A stretch of 64,000 bases of DNA, from assembly GCA_016722045.1 (NCBI GenBank), contig JADKGY010000030.1, positions 1 through 64,000 of the forward strand, written 5' to 3'. Of this stretch, positions 1 through 9,351 are shown piece after piece; the stretch's first letter is position 1, and every line of letters begins with the position of its first letter. A program made the translations under genes and the position numbers. This stretch comes from Candidatus Opimibacter skivensis. Lineage in GTDB: Bacteria > Bacteroidota > Bacteroidia > Chitinophagales > Saprospiraceae. Below the pieces are notes generated by a model, which worked only from the letters and a program-made list of their open reading frames with translations, searched no databases and was not told the DNA's origin.

Positions 1-944
1 CTATACCGGACTTTTTGATTTTACAGAATTGTACACTGATGGTCATTCAATTCTTATTGGAGTATTCTCAAAGTTTCAATATTCTGCTCTATATATCAAG
101 TGGTGATTATGGCAATACGTGGAAGCCAGGATACTTTCCGCATTAACGACAAGAGGTACCATCCTTCCAATTTTTTTTTGCAAAAAGGGAAATACAATTT
201 TCACCGCCACGGGATTAGAAAATATTTTCCGATCAGCTGACAATGGCTCTGACTGCGGAATTTCAAGTAATGGTTTAGCTATTGATTCATGCCTAATTAG
301 TGGAATAATTAATCTCTACATCTGATGAGCTGATATTTGCCTTGTTTCAGATGAAGCTAATTATTCCTCAAAACTTTTTATTTCCCGTAATAACGGTGAT
401 ACATGAATTTTATGCTCCAGATATACACAGAAAACCGGATTTACCGGATTGGGATTTAATACACATGTAGACAATATTCTTTTGGCCTCAGGTAGCAATC
501 CTAATCGTGGAGGAGTTTTTGTGTCATTCGATAAATGCTATCACATGGCAGTCGTTTAAGTGAAGGTTTATCTTTTGATAAAGTATATGAAATTATTTCG
601 GATAATGAATATATGTATGCAGCCACTTCAGGACAAGGCGTCTGGCGTCGAAAAATTTCAGACCTATACACCACTTCTACTCCACCGTTACTCAACAAAA
701 TGAAATCTCCATTTTCCAAATCCATCAAATGGACATTTTGCCCTGAAACTTAATGAAGAAGAGCTTATAGGGAAATGCAAATGTTATCCTAGCTGATATT
801 AATGGAAGGGAGTTTGCCGAAAACAAACATCGATTTAAAACCGAAAATAGAGATTGAAACTAAAATCTTATACCCGGATTTTATCTCATTACACTTCAGA
901 CGGGAGATAAAATCTATACTGCCAAAATTATCATTCAAAAGTAA
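1..944 (+). pseudogene. BNR-repeat T9SS type A protein, 5'-truncated, frameshifted
   Basis: The left part continues a gene that starts outside the window. Pieces in different frames read like sialidase/BNR (Asp-box) repeats of a beta-propeller, for example 'SADNGSD' near 235 and 'NNGDTW' near 390. The propeller ends with the family-typical 'ATSGQGVWRRKISDL' at about 625-670. A T9SS type A tail follows, split over frames: an 'ISIFPNPSNGHF'-like stretch near 700-735 and a final '...TGDKIYTAKIIIQK' ending at the TAA at 942-944. Known role of such tails: export through the type IX system and surface anchoring. At least five frame switches are needed, some beside homopolymers (a nine-T run near 171-179). 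Because the residues on both sides of each switch still look conserved, base-calling or assembly errors are more likely than true decay. Family call is moderately sure; enzymatic function unknown. Confidence 0.6.
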
Positions 945-1060
945 AGCCTCGTTCACCCCTACCCTGAAGAGTTGCACTTCAACATGGATCCAAAAGCAAT
1001 CTCCCCTTTCAGGGGTGAGGACAATATGGAAACTCCCAAAAATTTACCGATTTTTACCCC

Positions 1061-2591
1061 ATGGAATTTACCCCCATCCTTATAGGAGCTATTGTTGGCA
1101 TTGCTATCGGCTATATCCTCTTCTCTCTATTATCAAAGGGAAAGAATGTATCTAAAGCCGAATATGATGCTTTAAATAAAAATCTCAATGACTCTTCCAC
1201 CAATCTCAAGCTTGCAGAAGACAGACTGAAGTCCCAACAGGACTCTCTATCTCACTTCAGCAAAAAGCCGATGTAACAACAAATGAGCTCTCTGCCCTAC
1301 TCTCTCAATCTGCAACTCTTGAAGCCACTTTTAAAAAACTACGCAGAACGATACAAAGAACTTCAACACGCCTTTGAGGAACAGAAATCAGAAAGCAAAA
1401 CACATCAGACGGAATTAAATGCAGTAAATCAAAAGCTGGCCGAGTACATCGCCAATAATTCAGCTTTGCTGGAAAGATTGAATACGCAGAAAGAGGATCT
1501 GATCTCTACTCAAAAAATGGCCCTAACTACAGTTTGAGAAAATAGCCAACCAGATCTTCGAAGAAGAAATCAGGAAAATTCACTGAATCAAACAAAACAA
1601 ATATTGAAGCCCTCTGAAGCCGCTCAATGAAAACATTTGAAACCTTCAAAAGAAAGTCGATGAAACCTATGATAAAGAATCTAAACAACGCTTCTCTCTC
1701 GAACGCGAAGTCAAAAACCTGATTGACACAACGCATAAAATAAGTCTTGAAGCCAATAACCTTGCCACTGCTTTGAAAGGCCAGGTGAAAAAACAAGGCG
1801 ATTGGGGAGAAACCATCCTCGAACGCATCCTCCGAAATGTCCGGCCTCGAAAAAAAAAGAGAATATTTTGTCCAGGAAAACTTTAAGGATGAGCACGGCA
1901 ATAATGTCCGGCCGGATATCATCGTTCGTTTACCTGATGAACGTGATATTATTCTCGATTCACAAGTTTCCCTGAATGCGTATTTGCGTTATTCCGAAAG
2001 TGAGACGAAAGAAAGAACAGGATATCTACATCGCTCATCATCTCACAGCTATCAACAACCACATCGATCAACTGAGTGCGAAGAAATATAACGAGCTCGA
2101 CCAATTCGCTCGATTATGTGATCATGTTCATTCCTATCGAGCCTGCATATATCGCTGCGGTTCAGGCGGATCCAAATCTATGGGCATCTGCCTACGCCAA
2201 AAAATCGTGCTCATCAGGTCCGACAACATTAATCGCTACGTTGAAAATAGTAGCGGACTTATGGAAACGCGAACAGCAAAGTAAGAATGCCATTGAGATC
2301 GCAAGACAGGGCGGAAGACTTTATGAAAATTTGTTGGCTCCCTGGAATCAATTGAAGATGTAGGAAGGCATATCACAAAGTCGCAGGACTTCTTCAATAA
2401 AGCGATGGGCCAACTGAAAGATGGTAAGGAAACCTAATCAATCAGGCAAGAGAAACTAAAGAGCCTTGGCGTCAAATCGCCGAAAAATTCCGTCCCGTTT
2501 ACTCAGGGTCGAACCTGAGGATGAGGGGATCGGGTTTATACCTGAAACTACTGAGTCGGAGGAAGAGCAGAATTCAAGTGAAGAGTCCTGA
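1061..2591 (+). pseudogene. rmuC: DNA recombination protein RmuC, disrupted by many frameshifts
   Basis: A full-length RmuC can be read by switching frames. It has an N-terminal membrane helix (MEFTPILIGAIVGIAIGYIL, from 1061) and a long coiled coil (about 1150-1500). The RmuC core follows, with 'KKQGDWGETILERIL', 'REYFVQENFKDEHGNNVRPD', 'NAYLRY', 'FIPIEPAY', 'DPNLWA', 'TTLIATLKIVADLW', and an acidic tail ending 'EEQNSSEES' at the TGA at 2589-2591. RmuC limits sequence inversions at short repeats and is thought to be a membrane-tethered nuclease-fold protein. About ten indels are required, e.g. at A-runs near 1331-1336, 1513-1518 and 1841-1849. Codon-level conservation across them argues for sequence errors rather than an ancient pseudogene. 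No intact copy is visible in this window. Identification is firm; intactness cannot be judged from this sequence. Confidence 0.85.
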
Positions 2592-2610
2592 GATCCTTGA
2601 ATTTTTAAAT

Positions 2611-3270
2611 CGCAGCTGCAAGCTGCTTGAAGATGTTTCCCTATTTTATCAATGATCCGAAATAGGGTTTTGAAGTTCAAACTTCAAAAAGCGTGGAGAT
2701 TTTTGAGGCGCAGCTACAATCTGCTTGAACATGATTTCGTATGTTATATATGATCCGAAATACAGTTTTGAAGTTCAAACTTCAAAAAGCGGGGAGATTA
2801 TTGGGGCGCAGCTGCAAGCTGCTTGAAGATGTTTCCCTATTTTATCAATGATCCGAAATAGGGTTTTGAAGTTCAAACTTCAAAAAGCGTGGAGATTTTT
2901 GAGGCGCAGCTACAATCTGCTTGAACATGATTTCGTATTTTATATATGATCCGAAATACAGTTTTGAAGTTCAAACTTCAAAAAGCGGGGAGATTATTGG
3001 GGCGCAGCTGCAAGCTGCTTGAAGATGTTCTCGCTTTTTATCAATGATCCGAAATATGGTTTTGAAGTTCAAGCTTCAAAAAGCGGTGATTTGAGATTTT
3101 TGACGCGCAGCTGTAAGCTGCTTGAAGATGTTTCCGTATTTTATCTATGATCCGGAATATGGTTTTGAAGTTGCAAACTTCAAAAAGCGGGATATTAGAG
3201 ATTTTTGACTCGTATTTTATCAATGATCCGAAATATGGTTTTGAAGTTCAAGCTTCAAAAAGCGGGATAA
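2611..3270. repeat. 98-bp palindromic tandem repeat array (about 6.6 units, 196-bp higher-order period)
   Basis: Units start at 2611, 2709, 2807, 2905, 3003 and 3106, with a partial unit from about 3210. Units 1 and 3 are identical and units 2 and 4 differ by one base, so a 196-bp dimer was recently duplicated; units 5-7 are more diverged (103 bp, then irregular). Every unit carries two inverted repeats: one at its start (GCAGCT..AGCTGC in units 1, 3 and 5) and a perfect 10-bp hairpin TTTTGAAGTT-CA-AACTTCAAAA near its end. The array fills the 0.8-kb gap between rmuC and the cytochrome gene. Short ORFs across it are repeat translations with no sign of coding. It resembles REP/BIME-like intergenic palindromes in style, but I recognise no named family. 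Confidence 0.9.
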
Positions 3271-3432
3271 TGATGATTCTTAATTCACAGCTTCAAAAAA
3301 TCAGGAAGAATAATAAATAGTTTCTTTCGTAATGTTATCTTTCGGAGACGTGAAGGCATTGGCCTCATTTAACAGCATAAGACCTATAATTTTCGGGTTT
3401 TGATTCATTCGATAACCAACTCTTATCTACTT

Positions 3433-4045
3433 ATGAAAAAACCTACTTCTTTTCGTTTGCCTCTTCTCTGTGGGCATTTTTTTCCAGCTTGTCAGGCTGA
3501 CAACAAAACCGGTCCGACGGCAACTGATCAGGCGGCTGTAAAACCTGCTGCACCTGCCGGCATGACAAAAGCTGACTCCATCAAACGTGGTGAATACCTG
3601 GTCAACACCATTGGCTGCAGTGATTGTCATTCGCCAAAGATGATGACAGATCATGGCCCAATACCTGATCCTGCACTTTTGCTATCAGGTCACCCCGCCA
3701 GTGAAGTATTACCTAAAATGCCGGATAAAAAATTTATTGCTCCTGGCCAGTGGATCCTGCTGAGTAAAAATTTCACCTCATTTACAGGTCCCTGGGGCAC
3801 TTCATTTGCTGCAAATCTTACTCCACATGAATCCGGTCTGGGCAACTGGACTTTTGAAAATTTCGAGCGCGCCATCAGAACCGGAAAACACCCAGGTGCT
3901 GGAAAACGGACGCCCTATTTTACCTCCAATGCCATGGCCTAACTTTGCTCAACTTTCAAAAGAAGATCTTGCCAACATGTGGCAATACCTACGGTCTTTG
4001 AAACCAATTGATAATAAAGTTCCGAATCCACTACCTCCTGCATAA
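3433..4045 (+). CDS. c-type cytochrome, probable lipoprotein, one frameshift
   Basis: A haem-binding CxxCH motif is seen as 'IGCSDCHSPKMM' (about 3611-3645). It follows a short export signal with a possible lipid-anchor Cys (FPAC) and an Ala/Pro-rich linker. The middle reads 'GPWGTSFAANLTPHESGLGNW' with 'FERAIRTGKH', typical of the periplasmic cytochrome c family seen with alcohol/aldehyde dehydrogenases. The reading frame changes near 3890-3900: upstream frame 'IRTGKHPG', downstream frame 'LENGRPILPPMPWPNFAQLS' and 'DLANMWQYLRSLKPI', which together match one family-length protein. The start at 3433 gives a normal signal; an ORF start at 3400 is less likely. Likely role: electron carrier in the periplasm; partner unknown. 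Single-base error or true frameshift cannot be separated here. Confidence 0.75.
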
Positions 4046-4089
4046 TCGGGTGATCGGGTGATCGGGTGATCGGGTGATCTAGTGATCAG
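4046..4089 (+). repeat. 8-bp tandem repeat directly after stop codon
   Basis: The octamer CGGGTGAT is repeated about four times, with a variant unit at the end. It begins at the base after the TAA (4043-4045) of the cytochrome gene. It belongs to the set of short tandem repeats placed behind genes throughout this window. Confidence 0.85.
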
Positions 4090-4122
4090 ATTAAAAAAAT
4101 AAATTATTAAAACAAAAGGTGA

Positions 4123-4165
4123 AAACCGGTTAATTATTCAGGTGATTGACCGGTTTATTTTTTTT
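4123..4165 (+). terminator. Rho-independent terminator-like hairpin after the cytochrome gene
   Basis: Arms AAACCGGT (4123-4130) and ACCGGTTT (4149-4156) are perfectly complementary and are followed by a T-rich run up to 4165. The 18-nt loop is long, so strength is uncertain. It overlaps the first codons of the longest reading frame of the next gene, supporting a start at 4184 for that gene. Confidence 0.55.
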
Positions 4166-4183
4166 ACTCAATATAATTTGACA

Positions 4184-4551
4184 ATGATATTACTTTCAAA
4201 TATTCTGGTCGGCGTCGTAGCTATAATTCATCTCTACATTGTTTGGCTTGAAATGTTCGCCTTGGACGACAAGAGGGAAAAAGTTTTTAAAATTTTCCAA
4301 AGGATCTGTTTGAACCCACAAAAACATTGGCAGCAAATCAGGGCTTGTATAATGGATTTCTTGCTGCAGGATTGATCTGGTCATTTTTTATTTCGGATCC
4401 CGTATGGAAGGATTATGTCAGGTTGTTTTTCCTTTCATGCGTGGCTATCGCTGGTATTTATGGTGCATTGACTGCCGATAAGAAAATATTGTTTGTTCAG
4501 ACTGTACCTGCCGGATTAGCGATTGTATTTATTTTTTTATCAGGTATGTAA
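4184..4551 (+). CDS. DUF1304 family small membrane protein, one frameshift
   Basis: When two frames are joined the product is about 120 residues with four hydrophobic helices. It begins MILLSNILVGVVAIIHLYIV and continues 'WLEMFALDD', then after the switch 'PKDLFEPTKTLAANQGLYNG', and ends in two more membrane helices ('FFLSCVAIAGIYGALTADKK', 'TVPAGLAIVFIFLS'). This is the DUF1304 pattern; the biochemical role is unknown. The switch lies at about 4300-4305 in a 'ttttcc' stretch. One extra C would restore Ile-Phe-Pro-Lys-Asp, so a homopolymer deletion in the sequence is the simplest explanation. The ATG at 4184 is preferred over GTG at 4142, which lies inside a terminator-like hairpin. Confidence 0.8.
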
Positions 4552-4739
4552 ATGTCCGATTCATTTCCTGACATGTTTGTTCGTATTCTTGTCACCTGGT
4601 TTCGATACTCTCTTTCATGTCAATAAAAATAGCAGGTGTGTGACACTTTATTAGCATAAAGCTCCCTTTTCGAGAGAAGTACAATATTATTTATTAAATT
4701 TAACAGACAAGATTATTATGATTCCAAATTGATACTATC

Positions 4740-5823
4740 ATGCTTACAACTTTCACGCATTCCTTTCGAACAACTTTATTATTTTTCTGTTTTTTGTCAG
4801 TCTTTTCTGAAATCAAATCACAATGCAATCCCCCTGATCAAGTACCTACTGTCACTTGTGATTCTGCACCGATGTTTTGCCTGGTAGATTATTGTGCTGC
4901 CTCATTAAATGTACCCCAGGTATGTTGCATAAATTTCTGTGGATCTAATACTATTGTCAATAATCCTCAATATTTCCAGTTTATACCAACAGCTGCAGAT
5001 GTTGAAATAGACATTCATGTTGATAATTGTTCATCAGGAAATGGGCTTCAGAGTGCAATAGTTTCCAGATGCAACTGGTCACCCTGCCCGGGTGGAAGCG
5101 TACCTTGTCCTGATGTACTGGCATGTAATCCGGGTGCTCCCAAGAACAGCAATGATTCTGCAGGCTTCAGGACTTATCGTCGGACAACCATATTGGCTTC
5201 TGATTGATGGCTCTAATGGCTCTACATGTCAATACACCATCGAATATACAACCGGAGTGTTTGGACCTCAGCTCACAGGTGAATTGGATCCAGTACAGAC
5301 TTTTACAAATTTGAATGTTGTCTCCCAAGGATATCAGGACTTGCAAATAGTAACAGGTCCTTCAATCGGAAATGCTCACGGTTACTATTGGACTTTTGGA
5401 TGGAACAATGATACCATTACGACTACGTTGCCCGAGCTAAATATCAATATCGCAGCGAATGCTCCTCCCGGAATATGGAATATATGTGTTCATGCGTTCA
5501 GCGGATGTGATACGACCGAAAATGAAATATGTACACAAATTGAAATCATTGCAACTACGGCTACTGAAACATTGAAAGATGAAACCGGGATTTCAATATT
5601 TCCAAACCCAACAAAAGATAAATTACAAATTCAATTGCCAGAGGACACTTCATTACCTGTTCAATGGGTGCTTTTTGACGAAATGGGTATTCAACAAATG
5701 AATGGGACATTAATTAGATCCAATACAATTCTTGATCTTGAAATTATTCCCGCCGGAGTTTATTTTCTAGAGCTGGATTTGAAGAATGATTTCAGGAGAA
5801 TCCTGAAAGTGATCAACGAATAA
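4740..5823 (+). CDS. T9SS type A sorting domain protein, one frameshift
   Basis: The product starts with a signal peptide (about 4740-4820) and continues with a Cys-rich domain resembling those in Saprospiria surface proteins, containing 'YFQFIPTAADVEIDIHVDNC' and 'GLIVGQPYWLLIDGSNGS'. It ends in a T9SS type A tail: 'ISIFPNPTKDKLQIQLP', 'LEIIPAGVYFLEL' and a terminal 'RRILKVINE'. The frame shifts near 5150-5160, where a single extra T in 'aatgattctgcag' would explain it. The joined protein would be about 360 residues. It is presumably exported to the cell surface; ligand or substrate unknown. The damage resembles that in the four genes upstream. Confidence 0.75.
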
Positions 5824-5886
5824 TCTCTTATTCTAAGCTAGAATCCAGAGATTTGAACTATGAGGGAGACAACTCTCACGCAAGTT

Positions 5887-6255
5887 TTGCCTCTACGAGG
5901 CAAGGTCTGATTTTTATCATTCAGAAGTTACCGACCTTTAGCCCCAATGGGGCATATTGAATCGATCTCTTTTCTCATTTCTCTTGCGCTCTCGCTTCTC
6001 TCACTCATCTCGCTATTTTTAGTCTACAGACTTAAAATCAATATTTCGAATCTTCTGCCATATTGGAAATCTCCTCAAGCAGTTTGAAACTGCGACCGAG
6101 AATCCATTTTTTGCAAATCGAAATTCCTCGAAAAAAAAACTGATGATCCTTTAGAGATAGATTTCTATTCAACCCAGTCTGGGTTGAAAATTCCTCATCA
6201 TCATTTGTCCCCGGGTTGCGACCCGGGGCTAATAACATATGATCCTTTCAGGATC
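5887..6255. repeat. Cluster of six short perfect hairpins (intergenic palindromes)
   Basis: The 690-bp gap 5824-6511 holds no gene. Six inverted repeats are seen: TTGCCTC/GAGGCAA (5887-5903), GCCCC/GGGGC (5941-5953), GCAGTTT/AAACTGC (6079-6093), TTCAACCCAG/CTGGGTTGAA (6168-6188), CCCCGGGT/ACCCGGGG (6209-6228) and GATCCT/AGGATC (6241-6255). The one at 6079 has flanks (CTCAAGCAG...CTGCG) matching the minus strand of the 98-bp array at 2611-3270, so both probably belong to one family. A REP-like structural role or transcription-end function is possible; nothing proves it. Confidence 0.75.
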
Positions 6256-6289
6256 ACCCATGATTCACTGTTATAATCACAATTGCTTT

Positions 6290-6511
6290 TCTCGCTCTTT
6301 CAACACTCTCAATCTCTCACTTCTCTCAATCTCTCACTTCTCTCACTTCTCTCACTTCTCTCACTCTCTCACTTCTCTCACTCTCTCACTTCTCTCACTT
6401 CTCTCACTCTCTCACTTCTCTCACTTCTCTCACTTCTCTCACTCTCTCACTCTCTCACTTCTCTCACTCTCTTACCCTCTTACTCTCTTACTCTCTCACT
6501 CTCTCACTGCG
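6290..6511 (-). repeat. Short tandem repeat tract of GTGAGAGA-type units behind a stop codon
   Basis: On the plus strand this reads as alternating TCTCACTTC and TCTCACT units, about 25-30 in all. On the minus strand it directly follows the stop codon (6512-6514) of the PAP2-family gene and is purine-rich on the coding strand. ORFs across it (Ser/Leu/His-rich) are repeat translations. Confidence 0.9.
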
Positions 6512-7909
6512 TTAGTTTTTTCTCCAGCTCCAATTGCGATACCTCCTTCCGATCAAGTCACCAAGTCGCAATCCTTCTTCACAATCAAATCTAAAATGTA
6601 CACCTACGAGCATCCTCGAGAGAGCGCTTTCTTTGGCCATCTCATCAAAAGAGTGAAACTGCCGCGGCTTGACGACGATTCCTTTGAGATCATCATGGCT
6701 CCTGTCTGTCATCGCATAGTGGTCTCCATAGAGTTTTGTAAGCACAACTGAAGCCGCAGCGCCCATCATCGAATGACCAGATGGATAGGAAGGAAAAGAT
6801 GGTGAAGGTGAAAACGGCCTCCAGTCTTTATCAAGATAATTTTGTATAAATGTTTCGGGTCGTTCCTGATTATAATAATATTTAGATGCCCAGCATGCGA
6901 TCGTCGCATCAGTCAGCGCAAATCCCATTTTAAGATACGTCTCAAGTGTTTTTTCAATAGATGGACGCTCCTTTTCAATGACTTCATTGGTGATCGCCAG
7001 CCAATGTCCGGCAGGTGTAAATGTCAGGTCCGGGTGATCATCATTCCAAAACTCGGCGATCCATTGATTTTCCGCTGAAAGCGGTTTGCTGAGTGACAAT
7101 ATTTCAAGAGCCTGTGTATAATAAATCTGATTTGGTGCCGCAGTAAATTCGGGTAAAGGTTTCGCTTTATATTGCTCTGTATTAATAATGAATGGGCGCA
7201 CCTTCCCCCAATAAGGCAATAAAGCAGGCATCGGAAAGTATGGTGATGTCACCCACAATCCCTCACCAACAGGTGGTGTATAATCCCTCATGTAATTATG
7301 ATGATTGGCCTCAAAGCCTAATGTATCTGTTGATGACCATTGATATACAGCCTCAGCCACACCACTGCCAAAATCTTTGGAGATCCTGAGGCTCATGGTG
7401 TCCGTTTCATTTTCAATTTTCTTCTCCCACCTGTCTATTATTTCAAGACGATGCTTTGATACCGGATCAGCGGAAGACATAAAGAATTTACCAATTATAG
7501 CAGCATAGCAGGCATTGAGTGAAGCCGCGACATTAAAATGATCCCGTGCAGGCGGTGATGGCAATTTTATTCCCGGAAATAATTTTACTATAGATTGAAA
7601 ATTTCCGTTCAGTCCGGGAAGTGCCGCCTCATAGGCAGCCAATCCGATATATCCATAAGCTCTGGCGGCAACCGGTGCGCGAAAACCCTCAGTAGTTATT
7701 TCTGCTTTCAGAATGAACTGATTCCATTCCAGCGCAATGCTGACTTCATCATTTTGCCGATTGCTAAAACTACGCAAGCATCCTAAAAGATACAGGACAA
7801 CGATGACTGTAACAGAGACAACCATGAAGCTGGCTAATTTCGTTCTGGTCCGATTTCTAAATAAAATATTTTTAACCCGTTGCTGCATTCTCCTAACCAT
7901 GGATTGCAT
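6512..7909 (-). CDS. PAP2 / vanadium-dependent haloperoxidase-like protein (465 aa)
   Basis: The three PAP2/vanadium-haloperoxidase motifs are intact near the C-terminus: K343..R350-P351 (KYYYNQERP), PSGH at about 376-379, and S431-R432..H438..D (SRMLVGVHFRFD). In the family these residues bind vanadate or phosphate; the enzyme oxidises halides with peroxide or acts as an acid phosphatase, and sequence alone cannot tell which. The N-terminus has basic residues, one membrane helix (about 28-45) and 'LLGC', a possible lipoprotein site, so it probably sits outside the inner membrane. It lies 12 bp downstream of a histidine kinase gene on the same strand, suggesting co-transcription. Two more members of the family lie at 14394 and 20820. 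Confidence 0.85.
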   Translation of the reverse strand: MQSMVRRMQQRVKNILFRNRTRTKLASFMVVSVTVIVVLYLLGCLRSFSNRQNDEVSIALEWNQFILKAEITTEGFRAPVAARAYGYIGLAAYEAALPGLNGNFQSIVKLFPGIKLPSPPARDHFNVAASLNACYAAIIGKFFMSSADPVSKHRLEIIDRWEKKIENETDTMSLRISKDFGSGVAEAVYQWSSTDTLGFEANHHNYMRDYTPPVGEGLWVTSPYFPMPALLPYWGKVRPFIINTEQYKAKPLPEFTAAPNQIYYTQALEILSLSKPLSAENQWIAEFWNDDHPDLTFTPAGHWLAITNEVIEKERPSIEKTLETYLKMGFALTDATIACWASKYYYNQERPETFIQNYLDKDWRPFSPSPSFPSYPSGHSMMGAAASVVLTKLYGDHYAMTDRSHDDLKGIVVKPRQFHSFDEMAKESALSRMLVGVHFRFDCEEGLRLGDLIGRRYRNWSWRKN

Positions 7910-7921
7910 AAATAGGAAATT

Positions 7922-9277
7922 TCAAAATAAAGTTGTTCCTCCTTCAAGCTTACTTACGATCCTGAGATCAATGTGGTGAATTTTGACTATGCTTTCCACC
8001 AACGCAAGTCCTATCCCTGTCCCTTTAACGAATGAAGTATTTGAACTGCGGTAAAAAGCCTCAAAGACTTTTCGCTGCTCCTCTTCTGGAATACCCGGTC
8101 CTTTATCGACAATCTCTATCACAGCACCACTATCATGAGGAAACGAGATACTGACCCTGACTGATTTGTCCGGGCTAAACTTACAGCCATTGTCCATGAG
8201 ATTAACAAGAGCAGTTTTCAAGAGTTGTTCATTAGCTTCTACGTAAAGATTTTGTTCCTGATCCGGCAAGTTCACAACTTCAAAATTGATAATGTACTCC
8301 GGACGGTTTTTCAGCAACGTCTCTTTGGATTGCCATATCATTTCATCGATCCGGTAAGGTTGTAATTGAATGGTAGTGCCATCAGCATTGATTCTGGCCA
8401 TTTGCATCAGCCTGTCAGTGACCACATTCATATCCTTGGCATCTGACAGAATGGATGCTAGCGTGTGTTGATAGTCTTCCGCATTTCTTTCTTTATCCAA
8501 TGTCACCTCAGCCTGTGATATAATCACATTCAATGGATTTTTTAATTCATGGGAGATGTTAGATAAAAACATTTTTTGAATCCTGAAAACCTGTTGTATG
8601 CGATCGAGAAGTTTATTGAACGTAATCACAAGGCGGGACAATTCATCCTGCTGGTCGGATGTTTCAAGACGATGACTCATATCGGTGGGTAGCAATGCAT
8701 CCACTTCATTCATAATATCACTCACGGGCGAAAGAGCCTGCCTTGCAAAAAACCATCCACCTATGGCCACCACTGTAATAGAAATGAGAAACACAACCAC
8801 AAGGATTCGTGTCAGATTATTTAAGTGTATCTGGTCAAAGACTGCTTCGGCTACGACAATATAGGTTTCTCCCAGCCTGTTTCTGTACAATACACCCAGG
8901 GCATGAAATTTACCATCGATGAAATGACATTCGCTGGTTTGACGGATATCATCAAGTGTAGAAGGCTTTATATTATCCGGCCCCGGATTAAATGTATAAA
9001 TCCTCTTCCCATCAAGCGTATACATAGAAATGTTTTCCGGGTAGCTTCCTTCAAGCTGGCCGGAAAGCTGTGTCGGAGCAGGTATTTCAAATTCCAGTTC
9101 ATCAGTTTTTTTCCCTGCGACCATTTCTGCTATGATAAACCCCTTTGAGCGCAGGTTATCATAGAATTCATCCTTGAGGTTTTTGCTAAACTGGAAATGC
9201 ACATAGAAAAATGCCGCAAGCAGGATGCCTGCAGCAATCATAATAAATTGTAGTGTTAGGCGAAACCGTATCTGCAT
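7922..9277 (-). CDS. Sensor histidine kinase with HAMP domain
   Basis: The 451-residue protein has membrane helix 1 (about 9-28), a sensor region of about 125 residues outside the membrane, membrane helix 2 (157-176) and a HAMP linker (about 178-230). HisKA follows with the phospho-accepting His243 in 'SNISHELKNPLN', then an HATPase domain with 'NLMDNGCKFSP' (N box), 'DKGPGIPEEE' (G1) and 'GTGIGLALVESI' (G2). It is a transmembrane two-component sensor; the signal is unknown. The gene overlaps nothing upstream and is followed 12 bp later by the PAP2-like gene. The likely partner is the OmpR-type regulator at 13551-14228 on the same strand, but four genes lie between them, which is unusual for this kind of pair. 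Confidence 0.92.
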   Translation of the reverse strand: MQIRFRLTLQFIMIAAGILLAAFFYVHFQFSKNLKDEFYDNLRSKGFIIAEMVAGKKTDELEFEIPAPTQLSGQLEGSYPENISMYTLDGKRIYTFNPGPDNIKPSTLDDIRQTSECHFIDGKFHALGVLYRNRLGETYIVVAEAVFDQIHLNNLTRILVVVFLISITVVAIGGWFFARQALSPVSDIMNEVDALLPTDMSHRLETSDQQDELSRLVITFNKLLDRIQQVFRIQKMFLSNISHELKNPLNVIISQAEVTLDKERNAEDYQHTLASILSDAKDMNVVTDRLMQMARINADGTTIQLQPYRIDEMIWQSKETLLKNRPEYIINFEVVNLPDQEQNLYVEANEQLLKTALVNLMDNGCKFSPDKSVRVSISFPHDSGAVIEIVDKGPGIPEEEQRKVFEAFYRSSNTSFVKGTGIGLALVESIVKIHHIDLRIVSKLEGGTTLF

Positions 9278-9351
9278 AAATGGGCCTGAAATAGATTTCG
9301 AAAGATCATCATTTTATCGGCCTTTTGAAATTTCGCTTGCAAAACTAATGC

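Noticed and set aside
2456..3223. Small minus-strand ORFs (74 and 60 aa) with similar sequences
   Set aside because: They follow the 98-bp repeats and have no coding bias of their own; the first overlaps the end of rmuC in antisense.
2611..3270. CRISPR array
   Set aside because: Whole 98-bp units repeat with no unique spacers, and no cas genes are present.
6239..6751. 170-residue Ser/Leu/His-rich plus-strand ORF
   Set aside because: Translation of the CTCACTT repeats and antisense of the PAP2-like gene.
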